A DNA stretch of 64,000 nt from Tritonibacter scottomollicae (lineage in GTDB: Bacteria; Pseudomonadota; Alphaproteobacteria; Rhodobacterales; Rhodobacteraceae). Location: assembly GCF_003003215.1 (NCBI RefSeq), contig NZ_PVUF01000002.1:186001-250000 (forward strand). The letters run 5' to 3'. The notes under the pieces were generated by a model that saw only the letters and a program-made list of their open reading frames with translations, was not told the DNA's origin and searched no databases. Both the position numbers and the translations under genes were made by a program. Below are positions 50,215 to 58,789 of this stretch, piece by piece (position 1 is the stretch's first letter; the number at the start of each line of letters is the position of its first letter).

Positions 50215-51036
50215 TCAGCGACGGGCGCTCCAGCTGAGGGAGACCGCACGGCGTGTGTAAAACTCGCCCATCAGGCCAAGGACAAAGAACACGAGTGCCA
50301 ACCAAGCCGTGTATTCCCACCAAGTGACATGCGGGTTGTAATTGATGAAAATATAGCCGCGGGCCTGATCGATGACGTGAAACAGGGGGTTCCATATGAA
50401 CAGCGGCAACATGTTTCCGGGTAGCGTGTTGGCGAGCACCATTTTGCCGGAAAACAGCATGTTGGAGCGCTGATAGACCGTTGAGATAATCCCGATCAGG
50501 CCCGGCATCCAGGGTTTCAGAACATATAGTACCAAGCCGATGGCCGCACCCGACGCCCAGCCGAGCAGCAACATGCCAAAGGCCGGAATGGGCTCTTCAA
50601 TCTGGATCGGCGTGAAGGCGACGTGATAGATGAACAGGATGATCAGCATCGACAGCACCTGAACATAGAGTGCCCCGATCGCTGCGGATAGAATCGCAAT
50701 GGTTGTGTTCATTGGCGCATGCTGCATCATCGGGCTCGACGGGCCTTCAGCGCCAACAACCGCGCCGACGGTTTTGGTGTGTGTCATGAACAGGAAGACG
50801 CCTGACATCATGTAGAGAAGAAAGTCTCCACGGATTGCCGCGCCTCGCATGCCGAGAACAGTGAACATGAAGTAAAAGAACATCACGAACATCACAGCCT
50901 GAATGATGTTCATACCCAACGCGAAAAAAGCGTTGTGATGTTTCGAGCGAATGCTGCGCACGACCGAGTGAAAGACAACTTCACTCAGTGTAATGGCGCG
51001 GGACAGCGATGACCTATCGGTGCGATATCGAAACAT
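50215..51036 (-). CDS. KpsM/Wzm-type ABC-2 polysaccharide export permease
   Basis: A 273-aa, six-helix permease that moves a lipid-linked polysaccharide across the inner membrane. Features of the family: RSIRSKHHNAFFALGMNI at the amphipathic N-terminus, FNP-like LFIWNPLFHVIDQAR and the final helix with FYTRRAVSLSWSARR. ATG 51036 is the first Met giving the conserved start; the frame is open upstream without conservation. The ATPase partner (KpsT/Wzt) is not adjacent: alkB converges on one side and cysQ diverges on the other. Confidence 0.85.
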   Translation of the reverse strand: MFRYRTDRSSLSRAITLSEVVFHSVVRSIRSKHHNAFFALGMNIIQAVMFVMFFYFMFTVLGMRGAAIRGDFLLYMMSGVFLFMTHTKTVGAVVGAEGPSSPMMQHAPMNTTIAILSAAIGALYVQVLSMLIILFIYHVAFTPIQIEEPIPAFGMLLLGWASGAAIGLVLYVLKPWMPGLIGIISTVYQRSNMLFSGKMVLANTLPGNMLPLFIWNPLFHVIDQARGYIFINYNPHVTWWEYTAWLALVFFVLGLMGEFYTRRAVSLSWSARR

Positions 51037-51156
51037 GGCCTCAATTTCAGCAGTGTGTTGCCTATAATCGCATGGATTCCTTGCTGACCCATTGCGAAGT
51101 AAGCATAAGAAGCGCAATTCTTTGTGGCAACATGTGGATCTTTGGGGGGTCTTACG

Positions 51157-51954
51157 GTGAATTATGACGATCTGGTCGTCGCGATGCGACGTCTTGCGCT
51201 GGAAGCTGGGCAAAAGATCATGGAGATCTACGAGGCGGATGATTTCGACGTAAAAGTCAAATCAGACGACAGTCCGGTTACCGAGGCAGATGAGGCAGCC
51301 GACGCATTGATCTCGGCCGGTTTGCGCGCGGCGTTCCCGGATATCATGCTGGTGACCGAGGAACAGGCCGACTCTCACAAGAGCAAGGGTGATACGTTCC
51401 TGATTGTGGATCCGTTGGATGGAACCAAGGAGTTTATCAACCGTCGTGGCGACTTCACCGTGAACATCGCCTTCGTCGAGGCCGGTGTTCCGACCCGCGG
51501 TGTGGTGTACGCCCCGGCACGTGATCGTATGTTCTACACTCTTGCTGACGGCTCTTCGGTGGAGGAGCAGGGTCCGTTTGGCCTGGAAGCCGCTGGCACC
51601 ACCACGCAACTTCGCGTGGCCGCGAGCGACAATGACGCGCTGATGGTGGTCGCCTCTAAATCGCATCGGGACCAAGCCACGGACGATTACATCAATAAAT
51701 ACAGCGTAAAGGACATGAAGAGCGCCGGATCGTCTTTGAAGTTCTGCCTTGTCGCGACAGGTGAGGCTGATCTCTATCCGCGCGTCGGGCGCACGATGGA
51801 ATGGGATACGGCAGCAGGTCATGCGGTCCTGAGCGGTGCAGGAGGCGCGGTGGTCCGTTACGACGATCACAGCCCGCTGCGGTATGGAAAAGAGGGATAC
51901 GCCAATCCGTTTTTCATCGCCTATGCCCCTGGTGTCGAATTGAAAGAGGCCTGA
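51157..51954 (+). CDS. cysQ: 3'(2'),5'-bisphosphate nucleotidase CysQ
   Basis: A 265-aa inositol-monophosphatase-fold enzyme that removes 3'-phosphate from PAP or PAPS. Metal-site motifs VTEEQAD, DPLDGTKEFINR and WDTAAGHAVL. I use the GTG at 51157 (NYDDLVVAMRRLALEAGQ); another GTG 11 codons upstream is less likely. It is directly followed by kdsB with no gap. PAP is made by sulfotransferases, and a sulfotransferase-like gene stands 7 kb downstream in the same direction, so a link to sulfation is plausible besides sulfate assimilation. Confidence 0.92.
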   Translation: MNYDDLVVAMRRLALEAGQKIMEIYEADDFDVKVKSDDSPVTEADEAADALISAGLRAAFPDIMLVTEEQADSHKSKGDTFLIVDPLDGTKEFINRRGDFTVNIAFVEAGVPTRGVVYAPARDRMFYTLADGSSVEEQGPFGLEAAGTTTQLRVAASDNDALMVVASKSHRDQATDDYINKYSVKDMKSAGSSLKFCLVATGEADLYPRVGRTMEWDTAAGHAVLSGAGGAVVRYDDHSPLRYGKEGYANPFFIAYAPGVELKEA

Positions 51955-52755
51955 ATGTCCGTTCTCATCGTGATCCCGGCACGCTATGCGTCCTCTCGTT
52001 TTCCCGGCAAGCCGCTCGCGGAGCTGACCGGTGCGTCTGGCCAGACGCGCACGCTTATCGAGAGATCTTGGCGCGCTGCAATGGAGGTTCAGGGTGTGGA
52101 CCGGGTTGTCGTTGCGACCGATGACGACCGGATCAGAACCGTGTCGGAAGGCTTCGGAGCAGAAGTTGTTATGACGTCTGCAGACTGCGCCAACGGAACT
52201 GAACGATGTGCGGAGGCCCATGCGGCACTGGGCGGAGGCTACGAAATTGTGGTCAATCTGCAAGGGGACGCGCCTCTGACACCGCCATGGTTCATCGAGG
52301 ACCTGATTTCTGGATTGAAGGATGCAACTGGCATGGGGCTGGCGACGCCGGTTTTGCGGTGCGACGGCAGCACACTCAACAGTTTGTTGGAAGATCGCCG
52401 GTCCGGGCGTGTTGGTGGGACGACCGCCGTATTCTCTGGCGATCATAGTGCGCTCTATTTCTCGAAGGAAGTCATCCCGTTCTGTGCCGAGACCTACCAG
52501 GATGCGGATGAGACCCCTGTGTTCCATCACGTCGGTGTCTACGCCTATCGTCCGGACGCGCTGAAGGCTTATCCGCAGTGGAAGGTGGGGCCGCTCGAAA
52601 CACTCGAAGGGTTGGAGCAGCTGCGGTTTCTGGAGAACGGGCGCAAGATCCTCTGCGTCGAGGTCGAGGCGCGTGGTCGAGAGTTCTGGGAACTCAACAA
52701 TCCGCAAGATATGCCGAAAATTGAGCACATGATGCGAAAAATGGGCCTGAGCTAG
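51955..52755 (+). CDS. kdsB: 3-deoxy-manno-octulosonate cytidylyltransferase KdsB
   Basis: A 266-aa enzyme forming CMP-Kdo for lipopolysaccharide or capsule linker. N-terminal nucleotide-binding VIPARYASSRFPGKPL, DDDRI, NLQGDAPL and the C-terminal LEGLEQLRFLENGRKI. ATG immediately follows the cysQ stop. In capsule loci a second KdsB (KpsU) accompanies KpsM; the nearby KpsM-like gene allows that reading. Confidence 0.92.
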   Translation: MSVLIVIPARYASSRFPGKPLAELTGASGQTRTLIERSWRAAMEVQGVDRVVVATDDDRIRTVSEGFGAEVVMTSADCANGTERCAEAHAALGGGYEIVVNLQGDAPLTPPWFIEDLISGLKDATGMGLATPVLRCDGSTLNSLLEDRRSGRVGGTTAVFSGDHSALYFSKEVIPFCAETYQDADETPVFHHVGVYAYRPDALKAYPQWKVGPLETLEGLEQLRFLENGRKILCVEVEARGREFWELNNPQDMPKIEHMMRKMGLS

Positions 52756-52925
52756 GTTGGTTTTTCTAGAACCCTATGGGTCTCACCATGTTAAATTGAG
52801 TTGTGCAGTGGTGCCGGGAGCCCTGATCCGAGCCATGCACTGCGCGAATTGTAGTACCCGAGATGCGATCCTCTTGCGAGGCAATGGGAATGCGCACTCG
52901 TGTCCTTAGAAAATTGAGAGTTTAA

Positions 52926-53819
52926 ATGCGTAGAAAAGTCACCAAAGCTATCTTTCCAGTCGCCGGTCTGGGGACACGTTTTCTGCCTGCAACAAAGTCC
53001 GTACCCAAGGAAATCATGACGCTGGTTGATCGTCCGTTGGTGCAGTACGCCATTGATGAGGCGCGGGCTGCAGGGATCAAGGAGTTCATCTTCGTTACGT
53101 CGCGCGGCAAGGGGGCGTTGGAGGATTATTTCGATCATTCTCCAGTTCTTGAGCAGGAGCTGCGTAAGAAGGGCAAGGACGATCTGCTCGAAGTGCTCAA
53201 ATCCACCAATATGGATTCCGGAGCGATTGCCTACATTCGCCAGCACAAGGCTTTGGGGCTGGGCCACGCTGTGTGGTGTGCGCGTCGCCTGATCGCAGAT
53301 GAGCCATTCGCGGTGATTTTGCCTGATGATGTCATCGCGGGAGAAAAGCCCTGCCTCCAGCAGATGGTCGAGGCCTATGCCGAGACTGGAGGCAACATGG
53401 TGGCGGCTATGGAAGTCGCGCCCGAGAAAACGTCGTCTTATGGCGTGCTCGATGTAAAGGAGGACATGGGGTCCGTTGTATCGGTTAATGGGATGGTCGA
53501 AAAACCCAAAGCTGAGGATGCACCTTCGAACCTCGCGGTGATTGGGCGCTATATCCTGTCCCCTTCGGTTTTGCGCAATTTGAACCAACTCAAGCAAGGC
53601 GCTGGCGGGGAGATCCAACTCACCGATGCTATCGCCGCGGACATCTCATCCGATGTGCCAGTGTATGGCTACCGCTTTGAAGGCGAGAGGTTTGATTGTG
53701 GTTCGAAATCCGGCTTCTTGCAGGCAACCGTGGCTTTCGCGTTGGAGCGCGAAGAACTGCGTGATGACCTGATGAATTACATCACGACCATCACACAAGG
53801 TCGTCGGGCCGCCGAGTAA
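52926..53819 (+). CDS. galU: UTP-glucose-1-phosphate uridylyltransferase GalU
   Basis: A 297-aa enzyme making UDP-glucose. Signature AIFPVAGLGTRFLPATKSVP (seen with an initial KA), KEIMTLVDRPLVQYAIDEA, and VEKPKAEDAPSNLAVIGRYI. Followed by a stem-loop and galE, giving UDP-glucose and UDP-galactose for the glycosyltransferases downstream. Confidence 0.95.
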   Translation: MRRKVTKAIFPVAGLGTRFLPATKSVPKEIMTLVDRPLVQYAIDEARAAGIKEFIFVTSRGKGALEDYFDHSPVLEQELRKKGKDDLLEVLKSTNMDSGAIAYIRQHKALGLGHAVWCARRLIADEPFAVILPDDVIAGEKPCLQQMVEAYAETGGNMVAAMEVAPEKTSSYGVLDVKEDMGSVVSVNGMVEKPKAEDAPSNLAVIGRYILSPSVLRNLNQLKQGAGGEIQLTDAIAADISSDVPVYGYRFEGERFDCGSKSGFLQATVAFALEREELRDDLMNYITTITQGRRAAE

Positions 53820-53844
53820 ATTTCGCATTTCCACACGACAGTTC

Positions 53845-53877
53845 GAGCCTGCCCTGTTTGAAGGGACGGCTCTTTCT
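53845..53877 (+). terminator. Terminator-like hairpin after galU
   Basis: GAGCC (53845-53849) pairs with GGCTC (53868-53872), with inner CCCT/AGGG pairing, followed by TTTCT. Moderate support for a terminator between galU and galE. Confidence 0.5.
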
Positions 53878-53921
53878 GTGCAAAGTGCAGGCGAACTATT
53901 TGTTGCAGGAGAAGACCCGCA

Positions 53922-54905
53922 TTGACCTATGTACTGGTAACAGGAGGGGCTGGTTATATCGGCTCTCATGCTTGCAAGGCACTGAAACTGGCTGGCTATA
54001 CACCCGTCACCTACGATAATCTCGTGACGGGCTGGCAGGATGCGGTGAAATTCGGCCCGTTTGAACGCGGCGAACTGACGGATCGCGCCCGCCTTGATGA
54101 GGTTTTTGCGAAGTACCAACCAGCCGCTGTCATGCACTTTGCGGCACTGAGTCAGGTTGGCGAGGCTATGAGCCAGCCCGGTCGGTATTGGGCAAACAAT
54201 GTCGGTGGCTCGTTATGCCTGATTGAAGCGGCCGTTCATGCGGGCTGTATGAATTTCGTGTTTTCCTCGACCTGCGCCACCTATGGTGAGCACGACAATG
54301 TTGTGCTGGATGAGGCAACACCGCAAAAGCCACTGAACGCCTATGGCGCATCAAAGCGCGCGGTCGAAGACATCCTTGGAGATTTCGAGGCTGCATATGG
54401 ACTGCGGTCGGTGATCTTTCGCTACTTCAACGTCGCTGGTGCGGATCCAGAGGCCGAGGTTGGTGAGTTTCATCAACCGGAGACACATTTGATCCCGTTG
54501 ATGATCCAGGCGATCCGAGGCGAACGTGCGGCGCTGACGGTGTTTGGGACGGATTATGACACGCCCGATGGAACCTGCATTCGCGATTACGTTCATGTCT
54601 GCGACCTTGTTAACGCGCATGTCCTTGGGTTGAAGTGGCTGGAAAACGGCAAGGGCAGCCGGGTGTTCAACCTTGGCACCGGGTCGGGCTTCTCGGTGCG
54701 CGAAGTGATTGATCATTCCCGTGCGGTCACCAATCAGGAGGTGCCATATTCCGTTGGCGATCGGCGGGCCGGTGATTGCACCAAGCTGGTGTCGGGCTCG
54801 ACGCGAGCCAGCGAGGAACTGGGCTGGGAGCCAAAGCGCTCAACGCTTGAGAAGATGATCGCCGACGCATGGCAATGGCATCAAGTCGGTCAGTACGAGC
54901 GCTGA
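53922..54905 (+). CDS. galE: UDP-glucose 4-epimerase GalE
   Basis: A 327-aa short-chain dehydrogenase-fold epimerase. NAD motif VTGGAGYIGSHACKAL, catalytic Ser/Thr region FSSTCATYG and Tyr-x3-Lys in NAYGASKRAVE, then PDGTCIRDYVHVCDL. Starts with TTG at 53922; GCAGGAGAAG upstream supports it. The next gene starts 1 bp after its stop. Confidence 0.95.
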   Translation: MTYVLVTGGAGYIGSHACKALKLAGYTPVTYDNLVTGWQDAVKFGPFERGELTDRARLDEVFAKYQPAAVMHFAALSQVGEAMSQPGRYWANNVGGSLCLIEAAVHAGCMNFVFSSTCATYGEHDNVVLDEATPQKPLNAYGASKRAVEDILGDFEAAYGLRSVIFRYFNVAGADPEAEVGEFHQPETHLIPLMIQAIRGERAALTVFGTDYDTPDGTCIRDYVHVCDLVNAHVLGLKWLENGKGSRVFNLGTGSGFSVREVIDHSRAVTNQEVPYSVGDRRAGDCTKLVSGSTRASEELGWEPKRSTLEKMIADAWQWHQVGQYER

Positions 54906-54906
54906 T

Positions 54907-55941
54907 ATGTCGGCTGGCCATGGGTGGCATAGCGCGCTTCTCGCGGCCTACCGTATGCGATGGAAACGACGACGTTTGCTTTGGCGCGGTCTGCAGGCCC
55001 GTCATGCACTTCGGGTGATCGCGGATCGCACCGACCAGCGCGCGACCGATAGTATCCTGTGCCTGTCTACGGTGCGCAATGAATGCCGCCGGCTCCCGTA
55101 TTTCCTGACACATTACCGACGACTGGGAGTCGGGCATTTTCTCTTTGTCGATAACGGCAGCACTGATGATACGCAGGCGTTTCTGGCAGAGCAGCCGGAT
55201 GTGTCGCTTTGGACCACCGGGGCCAGCTATAAGGCGGCGCGATTTGGCGTCGATTGGCTGACGTGGCTACAGATCCGTTATGGCCACGGGCATTGGTGCC
55301 TGACGGCGGATGCGGATGAGCTGCTGGTAATCCCGCATATGGAGCATCGCGGCCTTGGGGATCTGACTGCGTGGCTGGATGCGCAGGGGGTTCCCGCGTT
55401 TGGTGCAATGATGTTGGATATGTACCCCAAAGGCCCAGTTGCGGAGCAGGCCTACACTGTGGGCGACGACCCCACGCGCACATTGAGCTGGTTCGACGGC
55501 TGGGGTTATACATGGGAACGCCAGTTGAAATACGGGAATATTTCAATCCGGGGCGGCCCCCGGCAGCGACTGTTCTTTGCGGACTGCCCCGACTTCGCAC
55601 CGCATCTCCACAAGGTGCCGTTGGTCCGTTGGAACCGCCGCTACGCCTATGTCAGCTCAACCCATATCGCGCTGCCGCGACGTCTGAATGCAGTCTTTGA
55701 CGCGCGCAGCGGGATGCCAACTGGCATCTTCTTGCACACAAAGTTCCTGGATGAAATCGTCGATAAATCAGTCACGGAGAAGACGCGTGGAGAGCATTTC
55801 ACGCACGCGGACCGATATGATGAGTACTATGATCGTCTGAGCGAAAACCCGACCCTCTGGCATAGCGAGTCTGAGCGATATCAAGGCTGGCAGCATTTGG
55901 AATCGCTAGGGTTGATGACGCGTGGAAACTGGTCAGGCTGA
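54907..55941 (+). CDS. Glycosyltransferase family 2-like protein (PF13704 type), copy A
   Basis: A 344-aa cytoplasmic glycosyltransferase. STVRNECRRLPYFLTHYRRL, FVDNGSTDDT, and the DxD-containing CLTADADELLVIPHM; then MLDMYPKGPV and RWNRRYAYVSSTHIALPR. It belongs to the single-domain GT2-like group of PF13704, common in marine alphaproteobacterial polysaccharide loci. It starts 1 bp after galE. The next gene is a clear paralogue. Donor and acceptor are unknown. Confidence 0.85.
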   Translation: MSAGHGWHSALLAAYRMRWKRRRLLWRGLQARHALRVIADRTDQRATDSILCLSTVRNECRRLPYFLTHYRRLGVGHFLFVDNGSTDDTQAFLAEQPDVSLWTTGASYKAARFGVDWLTWLQIRYGHGHWCLTADADELLVIPHMEHRGLGDLTAWLDAQGVPAFGAMMLDMYPKGPVAEQAYTVGDDPTRTLSWFDGWGYTWERQLKYGNISIRGGPRQRLFFADCPDFAPHLHKVPLVRWNRRYAYVSSTHIALPRRLNAVFDARSGMPTGIFLHTKFLDEIVDKSVTEKTRGEHFTHADRYDEYYDRLSENPTLWHSESERYQGWQHLESLGLMTRGNWSG

Positions 55942-56076
55942 GACCGATTATGTGAGGTCGGCAATGGTTTCTATACGCATTGTTTCCATTATGTTTACAT
56001 GAGATATATGGCTGAAAAGAGATAATAGCCTGGCTGATGGTTTGGCCAGCGGTGTTCAGTTGGGGGCAGTTTACTG

Positions 56077-57087
56077 GTGAAGGGCTGGGACTCGTATCGC
56101 ATGCGCCTGAAGCGGAAGCGTCGGCTCCTTCGGGCGCTGCGCAAATCGCGTGAGTTGCGTACGGTGCAGGACAATACCGGTCGAATTCGTCCGGGTGATA
56201 TCCTGCTGTTCTCGACATTCCGCAACGAGACAATTCGCCTTCCATATTTTCTGCAGTACTACCGTAGCCTTGGCGTAAATCACTTCTTCTTTGTGGATAA
56301 TGATTCAGACGATGGTTGTCTGTCCTACCTGAAGGGCATGTCCGACGTGTCGGTTTGGCACAGCAAGTCCAGCTACAAGCGGGCGACCTTTGGTGTCGAT
56401 TGGATGAACTACCTGCTGCGCAAATACGCCGATGGTCACTGGTCGCTCGTTGTCGATCCGGATGAGTTCTTCGTTTACCCCTTTTGCGATACACGTCCGG
56501 TGCGGGCGCTTACAGACTGGCTTGATGAATCCCGTATTCGCAGTTTCTCGGCCATGCTTCTGGACCTCTATCCCAAGGGACGTATCGACGAGGTACCATA
56601 TCAGGCGGGGCAGGATCCGCTTGATATTGTTCAGTGGTTCGACAGCGGGAACTACACCATTCGCAAGAATGAGAGGTTTGGAAACCTCTGGATTCAGGGT
56701 GGGCCGCGGGCGAGGGTCTTCTTTGCGGATCGGCCCAAAATTGCTCCGGCGCTGAACAAGATCCCTTTGGTCAAGTGGAGCCGTAAATACGCTTATGTCA
56801 GTTCGACCCACATGCTGTTGCCGCGCGGATTGAACCAGGTCTACGATGACAATGGTGGCGAGAAAGCCAGCGGCATCCTGCTGCACACCAAATTTCTCGA
56901 TACGTTCTCCGCCAAGGCACAGGAGGAGCTGCGCCGCCGCGAGCATTATGCCGGCTCGGTCGAGTACAAGGCCTATGCCGAGCTGCTGCAGGAGCGGCCT
57001 GAGCTTTGGTGTAAGTGGAGTGAGAAATACATCAACTGGCGGCAGCTGGAAATCCTCGGCCTGATGTCCAAGGGGAACTGGGCATGA
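56077..57087 (+). CDS. Glycosyltransferase family 2-like protein (PF13704 type), copy B
   Basis: A 336-aa paralogue of copy A: STFRNETIRLPYFLQYYRSL, FVDNDSDDGC, LVVDPDEFFVYPFC, MLLDLYPKGR, KWSRKYAYVSSTHMLLPRG. The start is GTG at 56077, aligned with copy A's N-terminus; ATG 56101 is the alternative. A 135-bp gap separates it from copy A; its stop overlaps the next gene by 4 bp. The pair likely arose by tandem duplication. Confidence 0.84.
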   Translation: MKGWDSYRMRLKRKRRLLRALRKSRELRTVQDNTGRIRPGDILLFSTFRNETIRLPYFLQYYRSLGVNHFFFVDNDSDDGCLSYLKGMSDVSVWHSKSSYKRATFGVDWMNYLLRKYADGHWSLVVDPDEFFVYPFCDTRPVRALTDWLDESRIRSFSAMLLDLYPKGRIDEVPYQAGQDPLDIVQWFDSGNYTIRKNERFGNLWIQGGPRARVFFADRPKIAPALNKIPLVKWSRKYAYVSSTHMLLPRGLNQVYDDNGGEKASGILLHTKFLDTFSAKAQEELRRREHYAGSVEYKAYAELLQERPELWCKWSEKYINWRQLEILGLMSKGNWA

Positions 57088-58784
57088 GCACCGTGGGCAT
57101 CGTCATGCTGGTCCATACGGCTCTTGACCGCGCAGAGCAGGTGACGCGCCACTGGACGGCCGGGGGCTGCCCCGTCGTAATACATGTGGATCGTAAGGTT
57201 GAAGCGCGCACGTTCCAAGCCTTTCGCGAACGGTTATCGAAGAACCCACTGGTGCGATTTTCCCGCCGACATCGCTGTGAGTGGGGCACATGGGGGATTG
57301 TATCCGCTTCCCAGTCCGCATCGGAGCTGCTGCTTAAGGAGTTTCCGGATGTGGGTCACGTGTATCTGGCCTCTGGGTCCTGTCTGCCACTGCGCCCGGT
57401 GCAGGAACTGGTAGACTACCTGCAGCAGCGACCCGAAACCGATTTTATCGAAAGTGCGACAACCGCGGATGTGCCGTGGATCGTGGGTGGCTTGAGCACG
57501 GAGCGCTTCACGCTTCACTTTCCCATTTCCTGGAAGCGTCAGCGCAAGCTGTTTGACGCCTATGTGAATGTTCAGCGCAAACTGAAGGTCCGTCGCCGCA
57601 TTCCGGCCGGGTTAGTCCCGCATATGGGCAGTCAGTGGTGGTGTCTGACGCGAAAGACGCTGTCTGCCATTCTCAACGATCCGGAGCGGCCCCGCAACGA
57701 CGCCTATTTCCGGTATGTGTGGATTCCAGATGAAAGCTACTATCAGACACTGGCACGCCTGCATTCCAGCAAGATCGAGAGCCGCTCACTGACGTTGTCA
57801 AAATTTGACTACCAGGGCAAACCGCACATCTTTTATGATGACCACCTGCAGCTGTTGCGGCGGTCCGATTGCTTTGTTGCGCGCAAGATATGGCCTCAGG
57901 CTGAGCGGCTCTATCAGGCGTTTCTCTCGCCGCCATCCGCTGAAACGAAGCGCACGGAGCCCAATCCCGGCAAGATCGACAGGATCTTTGCCAAGGCGGT
58001 GGAGCGACGCACGCGCGGCCGCCGTGGGCTCTACATGCAGAGCCGATTTCCGCGACACGGTGCGGAGAACGGCCTGACCTCGGGCCCTTATTCGGTGTTT
58101 CAGGGGTTTGCGGAGTTGTTCGAGGACTTCGAAATCTGGCTCGGGCGTGCAACGGGCACACGGGTGCACGGGCATCTATTCGCGCCTGAGCGGGCGGAAT
58201 TTTCCGGCGCTCAGCCGCTGTTCAATGGTTGCCTCAGCGACAGCGCGGTGCAGCGTGACCACAACCCCGAGAGTTTTCTTGCAAATTTGATCTGGAACAC
58301 GCGCGGAGAGCGGCAGTGTTTTCAGTTTGGCCCGCGGGATACGCAGAAGGCCAACAGTTTCATGAGCCGCGATACCAACGCGCAAATTTCGGTGATTTCC
58401 GGGGCATGGGCTGTGAGCCTGTTCCGATCAAACCGGAACTTCGCCGATTTGCGTCGCGAGGCTGCGCGTCTGCAGTGGATTGAAGCCAATCATCTGAAGC
58501 TGCTTCGCTCACAATGGGCGAGCGCTCGTATTCGCATCTGGAGCATGGCGGAGTTTATCGAGGCGCCGATGGAGAATCTGCAAACGATCATTGACGAAAT
58601 TGGGCCATCTGCCGCCAACCACATCGGCGAGGCGCCCCAACTGGTTGACCTGGACGGGTTTGGTCAGTTTCTTCAGAATTTGAAAAATCAGGGGATGCAT
58701 CCCTATCTGATGGGCGATTTCCCGGTGGAGGCTACGCCCTCCCGTGCGATGCAGCGCCCGCGTAAAGTCTATCTGGTAAAGTAA
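57084..58784 (+). CDS. GT14-like (core-2/I-branching type) glycosyltransferase with C-terminal extension
   Basis: A 566-aa protein. Residues about 1-280 resemble the core-2/I-branching family: GIVMLVHTALDRAEQV, VVIHVDRKVEARTF, FPDVGHVYLASGSCLPLRPV, HMGSQWWCLTRKTL, PDESYYQTLAR. The C-terminal ~280 residues (MQSRFPRHGAENGLTSGPYS, FRSNRNFADLRREA) are a separate domain that I recall as DUF5927 in roseobacter homologues. Bacterial members probably add branching sugars to surface glycans. Overlaps copy B by 4 bp and precedes the sulfotransferase-like gene by 5 bp. Confidence 0.8.
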   Translation: MSTVGIVMLVHTALDRAEQVTRHWTAGGCPVVIHVDRKVEARTFQAFRERLSKNPLVRFSRRHRCEWGTWGIVSASQSASELLLKEFPDVGHVYLASGSCLPLRPVQELVDYLQQRPETDFIESATTADVPWIVGGLSTERFTLHFPISWKRQRKLFDAYVNVQRKLKVRRRIPAGLVPHMGSQWWCLTRKTLSAILNDPERPRNDAYFRYVWIPDESYYQTLARLHSSKIESRSLTLSKFDYQGKPHIFYDDHLQLLRRSDCFVARKIWPQAERLYQAFLSPPSAETKRTEPNPGKIDRIFAKAVERRTRGRRGLYMQSRFPRHGAENGLTSGPYSVFQGFAELFEDFEIWLGRATGTRVHGHLFAPERAEFSGAQPLFNGCLSDSAVQRDHNPESFLANLIWNTRGERQCFQFGPRDTQKANSFMSRDTNAQISVISGAWAVSLFRSNRNFADLRREAARLQWIEANHLKLLRSQWASARIRIWSMAEFIEAPMENLQTIIDEIGPSAANHIGEAPQLVDLDGFGQFLQNLKNQGMHPYLMGDFPVEATPSRAMQRPRKVYLVK

Positions 58785-58789
58785 AGCAT

